Shown here: positions 19,068 through 27,678 of the stretch, piece by piece
How the letters are laid out: each line of letters opens with the position of its first letter
Position numbering within the stretch: position 1 is the first letter of the stretch
Assembly (NCBI RefSeq): GCF_905120345.1
Contig: NZ_CAJHOA010000004.1
Coordinates: forward strand, 248,001-312,000
Direction: 5' to 3'
Source of the DNA: Denitrificimonas caeni
GTDB lineage: Bacteria > Pseudomonadota > Gammaproteobacteria > Pseudomonadales > Pseudomonadaceae
DNA: 64,000 nucleotides
The notes under the pieces: generated by a model
What the model saw: only the letters and a program-made list of their open reading frames with translations
What the model was told of the DNA's origin: nothing
Databases searched by the model: none
Position numbers and translations under genes: made by a program

Positions 19068-19913
19068 ATGAGCAATCAACCTCGTATTAGTTTTGAGTTT
19101 TTCCCCACAAAAACCGATACTGGCCATGAAAAGTTGCTAACAACAGCGGCAAAACTGGCTACTTACAACCCTGAGTTTTTCTCTTGCACCTATGGTGCCG
19201 GTGGCTCAACTCGCGATCGCACTTTGAATACCGTTTTACAATTAGACGGCGAAATTAAAGTACCCACTGCACCGCACTTATCCTGTGTGGGTGACAGCAA
19301 AGACGATTTACGCGAATTACTGCATCTGTATAAAGATGCCGGCATCAAGCGCATTGTTGCTCTGCGTGGCGACCTACCGTCAGGTATGGGTATGGCCAAC
19401 GGTGAACTGCGCTACGCCAATGAACTGGTCGAGTTCATTCGTCACGAGACCGGCGATCATTTTTATATTGAAGTGGCAGCCTATCCTGAGATGCACCCAC
19501 AAGCGCGCGATTTTGAAGTTGATCTGCAAAATTTCGCTCGAAAAGTACATGCTGGATCAGACAGTGCAATCACCCAATATTTCTTTAATGCCGATTGTTA
19601 CTTCTATTTTGTTGAGCGAGCGCGTAAACTGGGTATTGATATCCCAATAGTGCCTGGCATTATGCCAATTACCAATTACAGTAAATTGGCACGTTTTTCT
19701 GATTCTTGTGGTGCTGAGCTGCCTCGCTGGATACGCAAACAACTGGAAGCGTACGGCGATGATACGGCTAGCATTCAAGCCTTTGGTGCAGAAGTTATTA
19801 CAAACATGTGCGAGCGTCTATTAGACGGTGGCGCACCTGGTTTGCACTTCTACACACTAAATCAAGCTGAACCGAGTTTAGCCGTTTGGGATAATCTCAA
19901 GCTTAACCGCTGA
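19068..19913 (+). CDS. metF: Methylenetetrahydrofolate reductase
   Basis: MetF is the FAD enzyme that makes 5-methyltetrahydrofolate for methionine synthesis. The 281-residue protein begins with ISFEFFPTKT and contains SCTYGAGGSTRD, VALRGDLPSG and the C-terminal GAPGLHFYTLN, all family hallmarks. It lies just behind ahcY and its terminator; the two enzymes regenerate methionine from SAH. A TTTGATAT half-site before the start resembles half of the ArsR operator at 666-693, but the match is too short to call. Confidence 0.96.
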   Translation: MSNQPRISFEFFPTKTDTGHEKLLTTAAKLATYNPEFFSCTYGAGGSTRDRTLNTVLQLDGEIKVPTAPHLSCVGDSKDDLRELLHLYKDAGIKRIVALRGDLPSGMGMANGELRYANELVEFIRHETGDHFYIEVAAYPEMHPQARDFEVDLQNFARKVHAGSDSAITQYFFNADCYFYFVERARKLGIDIPIVPGIMPITNYSKLARFSDSCGAELPRWIRKQLEAYGDDTASIQAFGAEVITNMCERLLDGGAPGLHFYTLNQAEPSLAVWDNLKLNR

Positions 19914-19991
19914 AACAAGGCCTAAGTGCCACTATAGCAATATACCTCCATCCAGTTTAATGCCCAGCGCAGGACATAATTCGTGGATGGG

Positions 19992-20013
19992 GTGCATAGT
20001 ATTATCTATGCAC
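19992..20013 (+). promoter_or_regulatory. Perfect 8-bp inverted repeat in the leader of the RNA helicase gene
   Basis: GTGCATAG, a 6-nt AT loop and CTATGCAC form a hairpin about 65 bp upstream of the start. It could be a leader hairpin that the helicase itself acts on, or an operator. It has no T tail and does not look like a terminator for metF. Confidence 0.4.
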
Positions 20014-20078
20014 TCGTATGGAGCATTTATAATTTTGCGCCCCAAAGTCGGCGGGTCGCCGACACACAGGAAGACTGC

Positions 20079-21884
20079 ATGTCCTTTTCCTCCCTAGGTC
20101 TATCTCAGGCCCTGGTTAACGCCGTTGAAGCTGCCGGCTATACAACTCCATCGCCTGTGCAATTATTGGCGATTCCTCCGGCTTTGCAAGGCCGCGACCT
20201 GATGGTTGCTGCACAAACCGGTACCGGTAAAACCGGTGGTTTTGCGCTACCCATTTTAGAAATTCTGTTCCCTAACGGTAAGCCTGACCGCGAGCAGCGC
20301 CACCGTCCGCGCCAGCCGCGAGTACTGGTGTTAACTCCTACACGAGAGTTGGCCGCACAAGTGCACGACAGTTTTAGACTGTATGCTCGTGACTTACCTT
20401 TTGTTAGCGCCTGTATTTTTGGTGGCGTTGGCATGAACCCGCAAGTCAACGCGGTCGCCAAAGGTCTTGATGTCTTAGTCGCTTGCCCAGGTCGTTTACT
20501 GGATTTAGTTAACCAAGGCAAAATCGATTTAAGTGGCGTCGAGATTTTAGTTCTGGATGAAGCCGACCGTATGCTGGATATGGGCTTTATTCATGACGTG
20601 AAAAAAGTGTTGGCAAAATTGCCGAGCAAGCGCCAAAACTTGCTGTTCTCTGCGACCTTCTCGCAAGACATCACCAACTTAGCGGGCCGCTTACTACACA
20701 ACCCTGAGCGCATTGAAGTCACGCCACCGAACACCACGGTTGAGCGCATTGAACAACGTGTGTTCCGTATTCAAGCGTCACTTAAGCGCGCACTGTTAGC
20801 GCACTTAATTACTATGGGTGCATGGGAGCAGGTGTTGGTTTTCACCCGCACCAAGCACGGTGCTAACCGCTTAGCGGAATACCTCGACAAGAATGGTCTA
20901 GCCTCTGCTGCGATTCATGGCAATAAAAGCCAGAATGCGCGCACTAAAGCCTTAGCCGACTTTAAAGCAGGCAGCGTACGTATCTTAGTCGCGACTGATA
21001 TTGCTGCGCGTGGTCTAGATATCGACCAATTACCACACGTGGTGAACTTTGAACTGCCGAACGTTGAAGAAGACTATGTACACCGTATTGGTCGTACTGG
21101 TCGTGCCGGCCGTGCTGGTGAAGCCGTTTCTTTGGTGGCGCCTGATGAAGAGCGCTTGCTGAAAAGCATTGAGCGTATGACGCGTCAAAATATCGAAGAA
21201 GGCGACACCTTAGGTTTTGATCCAAGCAGTATTGAAATTGAAAAACCAGAAGCACGTGCACCTCGTCCAGTTCGTGGTAGTGGCCGCAGTAATACCCCGC
21301 GTGCGGCAACTGCAGACAAACCTAGAGGCAAACGCCCTGATGCGCGTCCGGCTGAACGTAGCGAAGGCAGCAGCACCGCCGCTAAGCCCGCACCACGTGC
21401 ACGCAACTCTCGCAACACCCGTAATGAGCGTCCAGCGACTGCTAGCGCTAGCACAACACCCGCGCCATCAACGAATCGTGACCCTGAAGTGTTCCTTGAT
21501 GATGCGATTGATAACTTCGGTAATAGTGTTGATTATGTCAGCCCTTATCAAAATAAAGGCCGTGGTCGTCGTCCCAATAGCAATGCGCCTGCTGCTGCCG
21601 GTGCACAAGCTCGTACAGCCCGCCCTGCGGCACGTACCGAGCGTAGCGCGAGTCCTGCCGCAGCCGATAAACGTCGACCTGCAGCAAAAAACCCGCGTAA
21701 TAATCCACGTCGCGAAGACACGCGCTATGTCAGCAGCGAACCTGCTGTACGCGAAGCTCGCAGCGCACCACAACCTTTGATTATTCGTAAAGGTGAGCGT
21801 TTGCCAAGTCTTGAGCAACTGGAACAACTGGAGTCACGTTCACGCAAGGAAAAACCTGCGTTACTGACTTCGCATACAGATTAA
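20079..21884 (+). CDS. rhlE: DEAD-box ATP-dependent RNA helicase, RhlE type (RhlE2-like)
   Basis: The RecA1 motifs AQTGTGKT, PTRELA, LDEADRMLD and SATFS and the RecA2 motifs ARGLDI and HRIGRTGRAGR are present. After about residue 385 comes a long basic, Ala/Pro/Arg-rich low-complexity tail, like that of Pseudomonas RhlE2, whose tail links it to RNase E. The gene follows ahcY-metF as the RhlE2 gene does in P. aeruginosa. I chose the ATG at 20079 (601 aa) because CAGGAAG is 6 nt upstream; the open frame to 19983 covers the leader hairpin. Confidence 0.94.
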   Translation: MSFSSLGLSQALVNAVEAAGYTTPSPVQLLAIPPALQGRDLMVAAQTGTGKTGGFALPILEILFPNGKPDREQRHRPRQPRVLVLTPTRELAAQVHDSFRLYARDLPFVSACIFGGVGMNPQVNAVAKGLDVLVACPGRLLDLVNQGKIDLSGVEILVLDEADRMLDMGFIHDVKKVLAKLPSKRQNLLFSATFSQDITNLAGRLLHNPERIEVTPPNTTVERIEQRVFRIQASLKRALLAHLITMGAWEQVLVFTRTKHGANRLAEYLDKNGLASAAIHGNKSQNARTKALADFKAGSVRILVATDIAARGLDIDQLPHVVNFELPNVEEDYVHRIGRTGRAGRAGEAVSLVAPDEERLLKSIERMTRQNIEEGDTLGFDPSSIEIEKPEARAPRPVRGSGRSNTPRAATADKPRGKRPDARPAERSEGSSTAAKPAPRARNSRNTRNERPATASASTTPAPSTNRDPEVFLDDAIDNFGNSVDYVSPYQNKGRGRRPNSNAPAAAGAQARTARPAARTERSASPAAADKRRPAAKNPRNNPRREDTRYVSSEPAVREARSAPQPLIIRKGERLPSLEQLEQLESRSRKEKPALLTSHTD

Positions 21885-21914
21885 GCCCTGACAAGCTGAT
21901 CTGCGAATGCACAG

Positions 21915-21954
21915 AGCCCTCAATCGTTATCAATCACGATTGGGGGCTTTTTTT
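21915..21954 (+). terminator. Rho-independent terminator after rhlE
   Basis: AGCCCTCAATCG pairs with CGATTGGGGGCT around a 10-nt loop, followed by seven Ts. It lies 30 bp after the helicase stop. Confidence 0.92.
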
Positions 21955-22077
21955 AAGCTAAAAACAGCCTAGATTTATAACGCAGTTTGACATGCGCCAT
22001 AGACGCTTTATAAAAATAAAAACAAACAAACTGATACCATTGCGCTATATGTGATTTAGTACCCTTAAGGAACTCCC

Positions 22078-24063
22078 ATGGAAACACCCTCTAAACGCAG
22101 TGAGACGATTAGTCCACCAGTGTTCTATACGTCCGCTATTCTTATTGCTGTACTGGTTTTATTTGCCGGCATTGCACCAGAAACTGCACAAAAATTTTTT
22201 GGCGATATGCAGGCATGGATCGTTGAAAACGTCAGCTGGTTTTATGTCCTTGCGGTTGCTCTCGTTCTGCTAGCCGCTATATTTATGGCGGTCAGTCGTT
22301 ACGGTGATATCAAGCTCGGTCCAGACCACAGTCAACCGGACTATAAAAGCACCTCATGGTTTGCCATGCTGTTTTCTGCTGGTATGGGTATTGGCTTGAT
22401 GTTCTTCGGTGTCGCCGAGCCGGTTATGCACTTTATTGCGCCACCAGTGGGTGACCCCAATACCGTAGAAGCCGCACGCGAAGCCATGAAACTGACCTTT
22501 TTCCACTGGGGTCTGCATGCTTGGGCTATTTACGCCGTTGTTGCGTTGATTCTCGCCTTCTTCTCTTACCGCCATGGCTTGCCGCTAACATTGCGCTCAG
22601 CGCTGTATCCATTAATTGGTGAGCGGATTTACGGCCCTATCGGCCATGCGGTTGATATTTTCGCCATCATCAGCACCGTTTTAGGTATTGCTACCTCGCT
22701 GGGTTACGGCGTTTTACAAATCAACAGTGGTTTTAACTACTTATTTGGCTTGCCGGTTGACACCAATATTCAAGTTATCTTAATTGTAGTGATTACTGCA
22801 TTAGCCACGCTATCAGTGGCAACCGGCTTGGACAAAGGTATTCGGATTTTATCGGAAATCAACCTGTCCTTAGCGGTGATCCTCTTAGTTTTAGTACTGA
22901 TGCTCGGTCCAACCGCGCTGCTGCTCAAAAGCTTTGTGGAAAACACCGGCGGTTATTTATCTGAGATAGTTAGCAATACCTTTAACCTGTTTGCTTACGA
23001 GCCAACCGACTGGTTAGGTGGTTGGACCCTGTTGTATTGGGGCTGGTGGCTCTCTTGGTCACCTTTTGTAGGTATGTTTATCGCGCGAGTTTCACGCGGC
23101 CGCACCATTCGTGAGTTTTTAACTGGCGTACTGCTGGTACCTACTGGTTTTACCTTCATGTGGATGACGGTGTTTGGTAACACCTCCATCAATATGATCA
23201 TGAACCAGGGCATTACCAGCCTCGCGGATCAGGTCAACGCCGATACCTCCTTAGCCTTATTTGCGTTCTTAGAACACTTCCCTTTCTCCAGCGTACTGTC
23301 GATGGTCGCTGTCTGTATGGTGATTTTGTTCTTTGTCACCTCGGCTGACTCCGGCTCTTTAGTGATTGATATGCTCGCCTCTGGCGGTAAAACAGAAACA
23401 CCGCTATGGCAGCGTATTTTCTGGGCCTCTTCAACCGGTATTGTCGCTATCACGCTACTGCTCACCGGTGGTTTAGGTGCATTACAGTCTGCAACCATTG
23501 CCAGTGCATTACCCTTCTCGATTATTTTACTGATATCGATTTGGGGCTTATTCAAAGCATTGCACCTTGACTCCACCAAGCGTGTGCTAAGGCATCAAAG
23601 TGCTACGCATTACTCGCGCAAACAGCAAAGCACTGGCGGCTGGCAACGTCGTCTACGCAGTATGGTAATGTTCCCGCGGCGCTCACACGTCAATCGCTTT
23701 ATTGACGAAGTGATTCTGCCGGCTTTTGAAGAAGTCGCCGAAGAGTTGCGTAAGCAAGGCTATACCGTTGCGGTGGAAAGCCGTGACGATAAGCGTTGTA
23801 AGTTCGAAGTGCAGCATAACGAAGAAGTGAATTTCGTTTACGAAGTGCGCCCGCGTGCTTATGTGCGTCCTGACTTTATGGCGCAAGATGACGCGGATGA
23901 AGAGCGTGAAGAGCGCGAAGAACGCAAATACTTCCGTGCTGAAGTGCACCTGCTCGAAGGCGGTCAAGATTACGACATTATGGGCTGGGCTCGCGATGAA
24001 GTGATTGATGACATCCTTGATCAGTACGAACAGCACATGCACTTCTTGCACGTTGTGCGCTAA
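22078..24063 (+). CDS. betT: BCCT-family choline/betaine transporter BetT
   Basis: The 661-residue protein is a sodium- or proton-driven carrier of the betaine/choline/carnitine family. Signature segments include GMGIGLMFFGVAEPVMHF and the BCCT motif LYWGWWLSWSPFVGMFIARV. Twelve membrane helices end near residue 505. The remaining roughly 155 residues are a charged cytoplasmic domain like that of E. coli BetT (677 aa), which is needed for osmotic activation. AAGGA precedes the ATG. No choline oxidation genes adjoin. A strong terminator follows. Confidence 0.92.
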   Translation: METPSKRSETISPPVFYTSAILIAVLVLFAGIAPETAQKFFGDMQAWIVENVSWFYVLAVALVLLAAIFMAVSRYGDIKLGPDHSQPDYKSTSWFAMLFSAGMGIGLMFFGVAEPVMHFIAPPVGDPNTVEAAREAMKLTFFHWGLHAWAIYAVVALILAFFSYRHGLPLTLRSALYPLIGERIYGPIGHAVDIFAIISTVLGIATSLGYGVLQINSGFNYLFGLPVDTNIQVILIVVITALATLSVATGLDKGIRILSEINLSLAVILLVLVLMLGPTALLLKSFVENTGGYLSEIVSNTFNLFAYEPTDWLGGWTLLYWGWWLSWSPFVGMFIARVSRGRTIREFLTGVLLVPTGFTFMWMTVFGNTSINMIMNQGITSLADQVNADTSLALFAFLEHFPFSSVLSMVAVCMVILFFVTSADSGSLVIDMLASGGKTETPLWQRIFWASSTGIVAITLLLTGGLGALQSATIASALPFSIILLISIWGLFKALHLDSTKRVLRHQSATHYSRKQQSTGGWQRRLRSMVMFPRRSHVNRFIDEVILPAFEEVAEELRKQGYTVAVESRDDKRCKFEVQHNEEVNFVYEVRPRAYVRPDFMAQDDADEEREEREERKYFRAEVHLLEGGQDYDIMGWARDEVIDDILDQYEQHMHFLHVVR

Positions 24064-24075
24064 CTTCACCGTTAT

Positions 24076-24107
24076 CAAGGCACTCTGCTCGGAGTGCCTT
24101 GTCTTTT
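24076..24107 (+). terminator. Rho-independent terminator after betT
   Basis: CAAGGCACTC pairs perfectly with GAGTGCCTTG around a 6-nt loop, followed by TCTTTT. It lies 12 bp after the stop. Confidence 0.93.
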
Positions 24108-24201
24108 AGCCATAGGCTTATCAGCCACTGAAGGCTGCCTACTGCTGCTCGCCTCGCCACTTCAATGCTAGAATAGTGCCTTTCACGATTCGGGTCTGTT
24201 C

Positions 24202-26211
24202 ATGTCTAAACTCAATCCGCGCCAACAAGAAGCAGTCAATTACATTAGCGGTCCAATGCTGGTGTTGGCCGGTGCTGGCTCAGGTAAGACCAGCGTGATT
24301 ACCCGTAAAATTGCGTATTTAATTCAGCAATGCGGTTTCTCCGCGCGCCACATTGTTGCGGTCACCTTTACCAATAAGGCCGCCCGTGAAATGAAAGAAC
24401 GGGTTTCTTCTTTATTACGCGGCGCTGAAGGCCACGGTTTAACCGTCTCGACCTTCCACAACTTAGGTTTAAATATCATCCGGCGTGAGCATGCTTTGCT
24501 CGGTTATAAGCCGGGCTTCTCGATTTTTGATGATTCTGATGTAAAAAGCTTACTCACCGATATCATGCAAAAAGAATACGCTGGCGACGATGGCGCTGAT
24601 GAAGTTAAAAACCTCATCAGCAACTGGAAGAACAATTTAATCCTTCCCGAAGAAGCCTTAGAACTCGCACGCGGTGGCAAAGAACAAACCGCGGCCATTG
24701 TTTACAGTCACTATCAGCGCACACTAAAAGCTTACAATGCGGTGGATTTTGATGATTTGATTCTACAGCCGGTAAAGCTGTTTCAAAACCATCCAGAGGT
24801 GCTGGATAAGTGGCGCAACCGTATTCGCTATATGCTGGTGGATGAATATCAAGACACCAACACCAGTCAATATTTACTGGTGAAACTGCTGGTTAAAGAA
24901 CGTGCGCAGTTCACTGTCGTCGGTGATGACGACCAGTCAATTTATGCGTGGCGCGGTGCCCGCCCAGAAAACCTCATGCAACTGAAAGAAGATTTCCCTT
25001 CATTAAAAATCGTCATGCTGGAGCAAAATTACCGCTCCACCAGCCGCATTCTAAAATGCGCAAATACTTTAATCGCCAATAACCCCCACGTGTTCACTAA
25101 AGAATTGTGGAGTGAGATGGGTCACGGTGATGAAATCCGCGTGATTCGTTGCCGTAACGAAGACGCTGAAGCCGAACGCATTGCCCTAGAGATTCTCACT
25201 GAGCACATGCGCACTCAACGTCCTTATAGTGATTTTGCCATTTTGTACCGCGGTAACTACCAAGCCAAGATTATGGAGTTGAAGCTACAAGTGCATAAAG
25301 TCCCTTATCGTTTATCGGGAGGCACCAGCTTTTTTGGACGTCAGGAAGTGAAAGACTTGATGTCGTATTTTCGTTTATTGGTCAATCCGGACGATGACAA
25401 CGCGTTCTTGCGCGTGATAAATGTACCTCGTCGTGAAATAGGTTCGACCACTCTGGAAAAGCTCAGCGGTTATGCCACTGAGCGCAAAGTATCCATGTAT
25501 GAAGCCTGTGCGGAAATGGGCCTCGGCGAACATTTAAGCGCGCGTTTCACTGAGCGTTTAGCACGCTTTAAACACTATATGGACACGCTACGCCAGCGCT
25601 GTTTTAGTGAAGATCCGATTGCCGCATTGAAAGAAATGATCATCGATATTGATTATGAAAACTGGATCAGGCAAAACAGCTCCAGTGAAAAAGCCTGCGA
25701 ATATCGGATGAGCAACGTTTGGTTCTTAATTGAGGCGTTAAAAAACACCTTAGAACGTGATGACGAAGGCAAGATGACTATTGAAGAAGCTATCGCCAAG
25801 TTGGTATTGCGCGATATGCTGGAGCGCCAAGAAGAAGACGAAGATGGTGCCGAAGGTGTGCAAATGATGACCTTGCACGCCTCCAAAGGACTGGAGTTTC
25901 CTAGCGTTTATATTATGGGTATGGAAGAAGAAATTCTACCGCACCGCTCCAGTATTGAAGCCGATACCATTGAGGAAGAACGACGCTTGGCGTATGTGGG
26001 TATCACCCGTGCTCGACGCAATCTAGCCTTTACTTTTGCTAGTAAACGTAAGCAATATGGCGAAACGATCGATTGCACGCACAGCCGTTTTCTTAACGAA
26101 TTACCTGCAGAAGACTTGCAATGGGAAGGTTTGGAAGAAGCCCCTGTCGAAGTTAAAGCCGCACGTGGCAATAATGCCTTAGCTGATATTCGCGCCATGT
26201 TAAAAAAATAA
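24202..26211 (+). CDS. rep: ATP-dependent DNA helicase Rep
   Basis: Rep is a 3'-5' superfamily 1 helicase that clears proteins ahead of replication forks and restarts stalled forks. The 669-residue protein has the Q-motif LNPRQQEAV, Walker A LAGAGSGKTSV, motif II VDEYQDTN, GDDDQSIYAWRGA and the C-terminal MTLHASKGLEFP and YVGITRARR. Length and sequence match Rep better than UvrD or PcrA. The last roughly 35 codons have a decayed second copy at 27530-27626 between the two efflux genes that follow. Confidence 0.96.
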   Translation: MSKLNPRQQEAVNYISGPMLVLAGAGSGKTSVITRKIAYLIQQCGFSARHIVAVTFTNKAAREMKERVSSLLRGAEGHGLTVSTFHNLGLNIIRREHALLGYKPGFSIFDDSDVKSLLTDIMQKEYAGDDGADEVKNLISNWKNNLILPEEALELARGGKEQTAAIVYSHYQRTLKAYNAVDFDDLILQPVKLFQNHPEVLDKWRNRIRYMLVDEYQDTNTSQYLLVKLLVKERAQFTVVGDDDQSIYAWRGARPENLMQLKEDFPSLKIVMLEQNYRSTSRILKCANTLIANNPHVFTKELWSEMGHGDEIRVIRCRNEDAEAERIALEILTEHMRTQRPYSDFAILYRGNYQAKIMELKLQVHKVPYRLSGGTSFFGRQEVKDLMSYFRLLVNPDDDNAFLRVINVPRREIGSTTLEKLSGYATERKVSMYEACAEMGLGEHLSARFTERLARFKHYMDTLRQRCFSEDPIAALKEMIIDIDYENWIRQNSSSEKACEYRMSNVWFLIEALKNTLERDDEGKMTIEEAIAKLVLRDMLERQEEDEDGAEGVQMMTLHASKGLEFPSVYIMGMEEEILPHRSSIEADTIEEERRLAYVGITRARRNLAFTFASKRKQYGETIDCTHSRFLNELPAEDLQWEGLEEAPVEVKAARGNNALADIRAMLKK

Positions 26212-26250
26212 TGTTAATGCCATCATTTATCTGTCATAAGGAATAGCGTT

Positions 26251-27468
26251 ATTATTCAAAAATCCGCAAAAAACCCACTTAGTATGCAGCTGATCATCCT
26301 CCTCGCCTCTCTCAGTGCGTTGGTGGCTGCCGCGATAGACATGTACTTACCTGCTTTTCCCGTCGTCGCTACCAGCTTGAATATTAGCGAAGGGCAAGTA
26401 CAACAAACTCTCACTGTGTTTCTGATTGGTCTAGGTATTGGTCAGGGCTTATATGGCCCCTTCCTAGACCGCTTTGGCCGACGACCACCCTTACTGATTG
26501 GTATCGCCTTATTTACCCTAGGCTCTTTAGCTGCTGCACTAACGACTAGCTTTGAAGGCTTGCTCTTTGCTCGATTCTTACAAGCGATTGGTGCAGCGGC
26601 AGGCTCAGTCGCCTCGCGTGCAGTGGTGACTGACACCTGTGACCCACAAAGCTCAGCCCGTATTTACTCAATGCTGATGCAGGTCATGATGATTGCCCCG
26701 ATCACGGCACCGATGCTCGGCGGCTTGATTCTACTCTATGGCGAATGGCATCTGATTTTCTGGGCACTGGCTGTATTTGGTATTATCAGCGGTCTATTTA
26801 CCTTGCGCTTGTTACCCGAAACTTTACCGGTTGAGCGCCGAGTGCCGCTGTCGATGCGCAGTATTGTGCGTAACTACGCGATACAGCTGAGTAATCCTAG
26901 CTTCCTCTTTTACACCTTAGCCACCAGCTGCACCTTGGGTTGCCTATTTATTTATATCAACAACTCACCGTTTATATTTATTAATATGTTTGCTCTGACG
27001 CCCAATCAGTTTAGCTACATCTTTGCCGCTAATGCGCTGGTGATGATTGGTATCAGCCAAATCAATCTACGCTTATTAAAACTGTACAGTGTCACACGGA
27101 TTCTATTTATCGGCTTAGGCGGCTTTATTGCTATTGGTCTGCTACTGCTGGGTTTGGTGCAGTTGGGTTGGGCGGCGTTATGGAGCTATAGCATATTGCT
27201 CGGCTTAGGTATGGCTATGCTCGGTTTAATTACCGGTAATCTCACTGCAATGACCATGGCACATACCCAGCAACATGCCGGTATTGCCTCAGCATTGATG
27301 GGCTTAATCCAGTTTTTACTCGCCGCGACCATCGGTTTCCTAGCCAGCATTGCTGCGGCACCCTCTTTGTATACTCTGCCCGTCGCACTACTGGTGCTCG
27401 GTTTTGTTGCGGTGGGCCTATGCTTGATTGGCAGACGTTTTGCCCGGCAGGCAACACCTGACCCTTAG
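26251..27468 (+). CDS. Bcr/CflA-family MFS drug efflux protein, paralogue 1, probable AUU start
   Basis: This is a 12-helix drug:proton antiporter of the Bcr/CflA group: DMYLPAFPVVA in helix 1, LDRFGRRPPLLIG in loop 2-3 and RFLQAIGAAAGSVASRAVV in helix 4-5. The first ATG in frame is at 26284 and has no ribosome site. AAGGA at 26238-26242 is followed 8 nt later by ATT, in frame, giving 405 residues. The next gene, its close paralogue, has the same AAGGA-8 nt spacing before ATC, and the codons from there align one to one. I therefore place the start at ATT 26251; ATG 26284 is the conventional alternative. Confidence 0.85.
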   Translation: MIQKSAKNPLSMQLIILLASLSALVAAAIDMYLPAFPVVATSLNISEGQVQQTLTVFLIGLGIGQGLYGPFLDRFGRRPPLLIGIALFTLGSLAAALTTSFEGLLFARFLQAIGAAAGSVASRAVVTDTCDPQSSARIYSMLMQVMMIAPITAPMLGGLILLYGEWHLIFWALAVFGIISGLFTLRLLPETLPVERRVPLSMRSIVRNYAIQLSNPSFLFYTLATSCTLGCLFIYINNSPFIFINMFALTPNQFSYIFAANALVMIGISQINLRLLKLYSVTRILFIGLGGFIAIGLLLLGLVQLGWAALWSYSILLGLGMAMLGLITGNLTAMTMAHTQQHAGIASALMGLIQFLLAATIGFLASIAAAPSLYTLPVALLVLGFVAVGLCLIGRRFARQATPDP

Positions 27469-27529
27469 CCTGTCGCCAGCCAACGCACTGGCGGGTGTTC
27501 ACCGCGATTAGATTGACGGATTGTCTTAG

Positions 27530-27626
27530 GAAGACATACATTGCAGGGTCTTGAAGAGTAACCTGCTGAAAATAAAACTGTACCTAGAAACAGTGCTTTA
27601 GCCGATATTCATACGGGCCTAAAAAA
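27530..27626 (+). pseudogene. Decayed duplicate of the 3' end of rep
   Basis: Translated in the frame ending at the second efflux gene, the segment reads LEE-stop-PAENKTVPRNSALADIHTGLKN, against LEEAPVEVKAARGNNALADIRAMLKK at the end of Rep. The upstream GAAGAC and intervening bases also match with one base deleted. It marks the left part of an old tandem duplication that included rep's end and the efflux gene. It has a stop and a frameshift and should not be functional. Confidence 0.82.
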
Positions 27627-27678
27627 CAATCAACCAAATACTCTCGTTCTGTTATTCATTCAAACAAGGAACACAGTT

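Noticed and set aside
21217-21780. 187-codon frame inside the tail of rhlE
   Set aside because: The RhlE tail is low-complexity with GC-rich codons, which leaves the other frames open. The Val/Ala/His-rich product is not protein-like.
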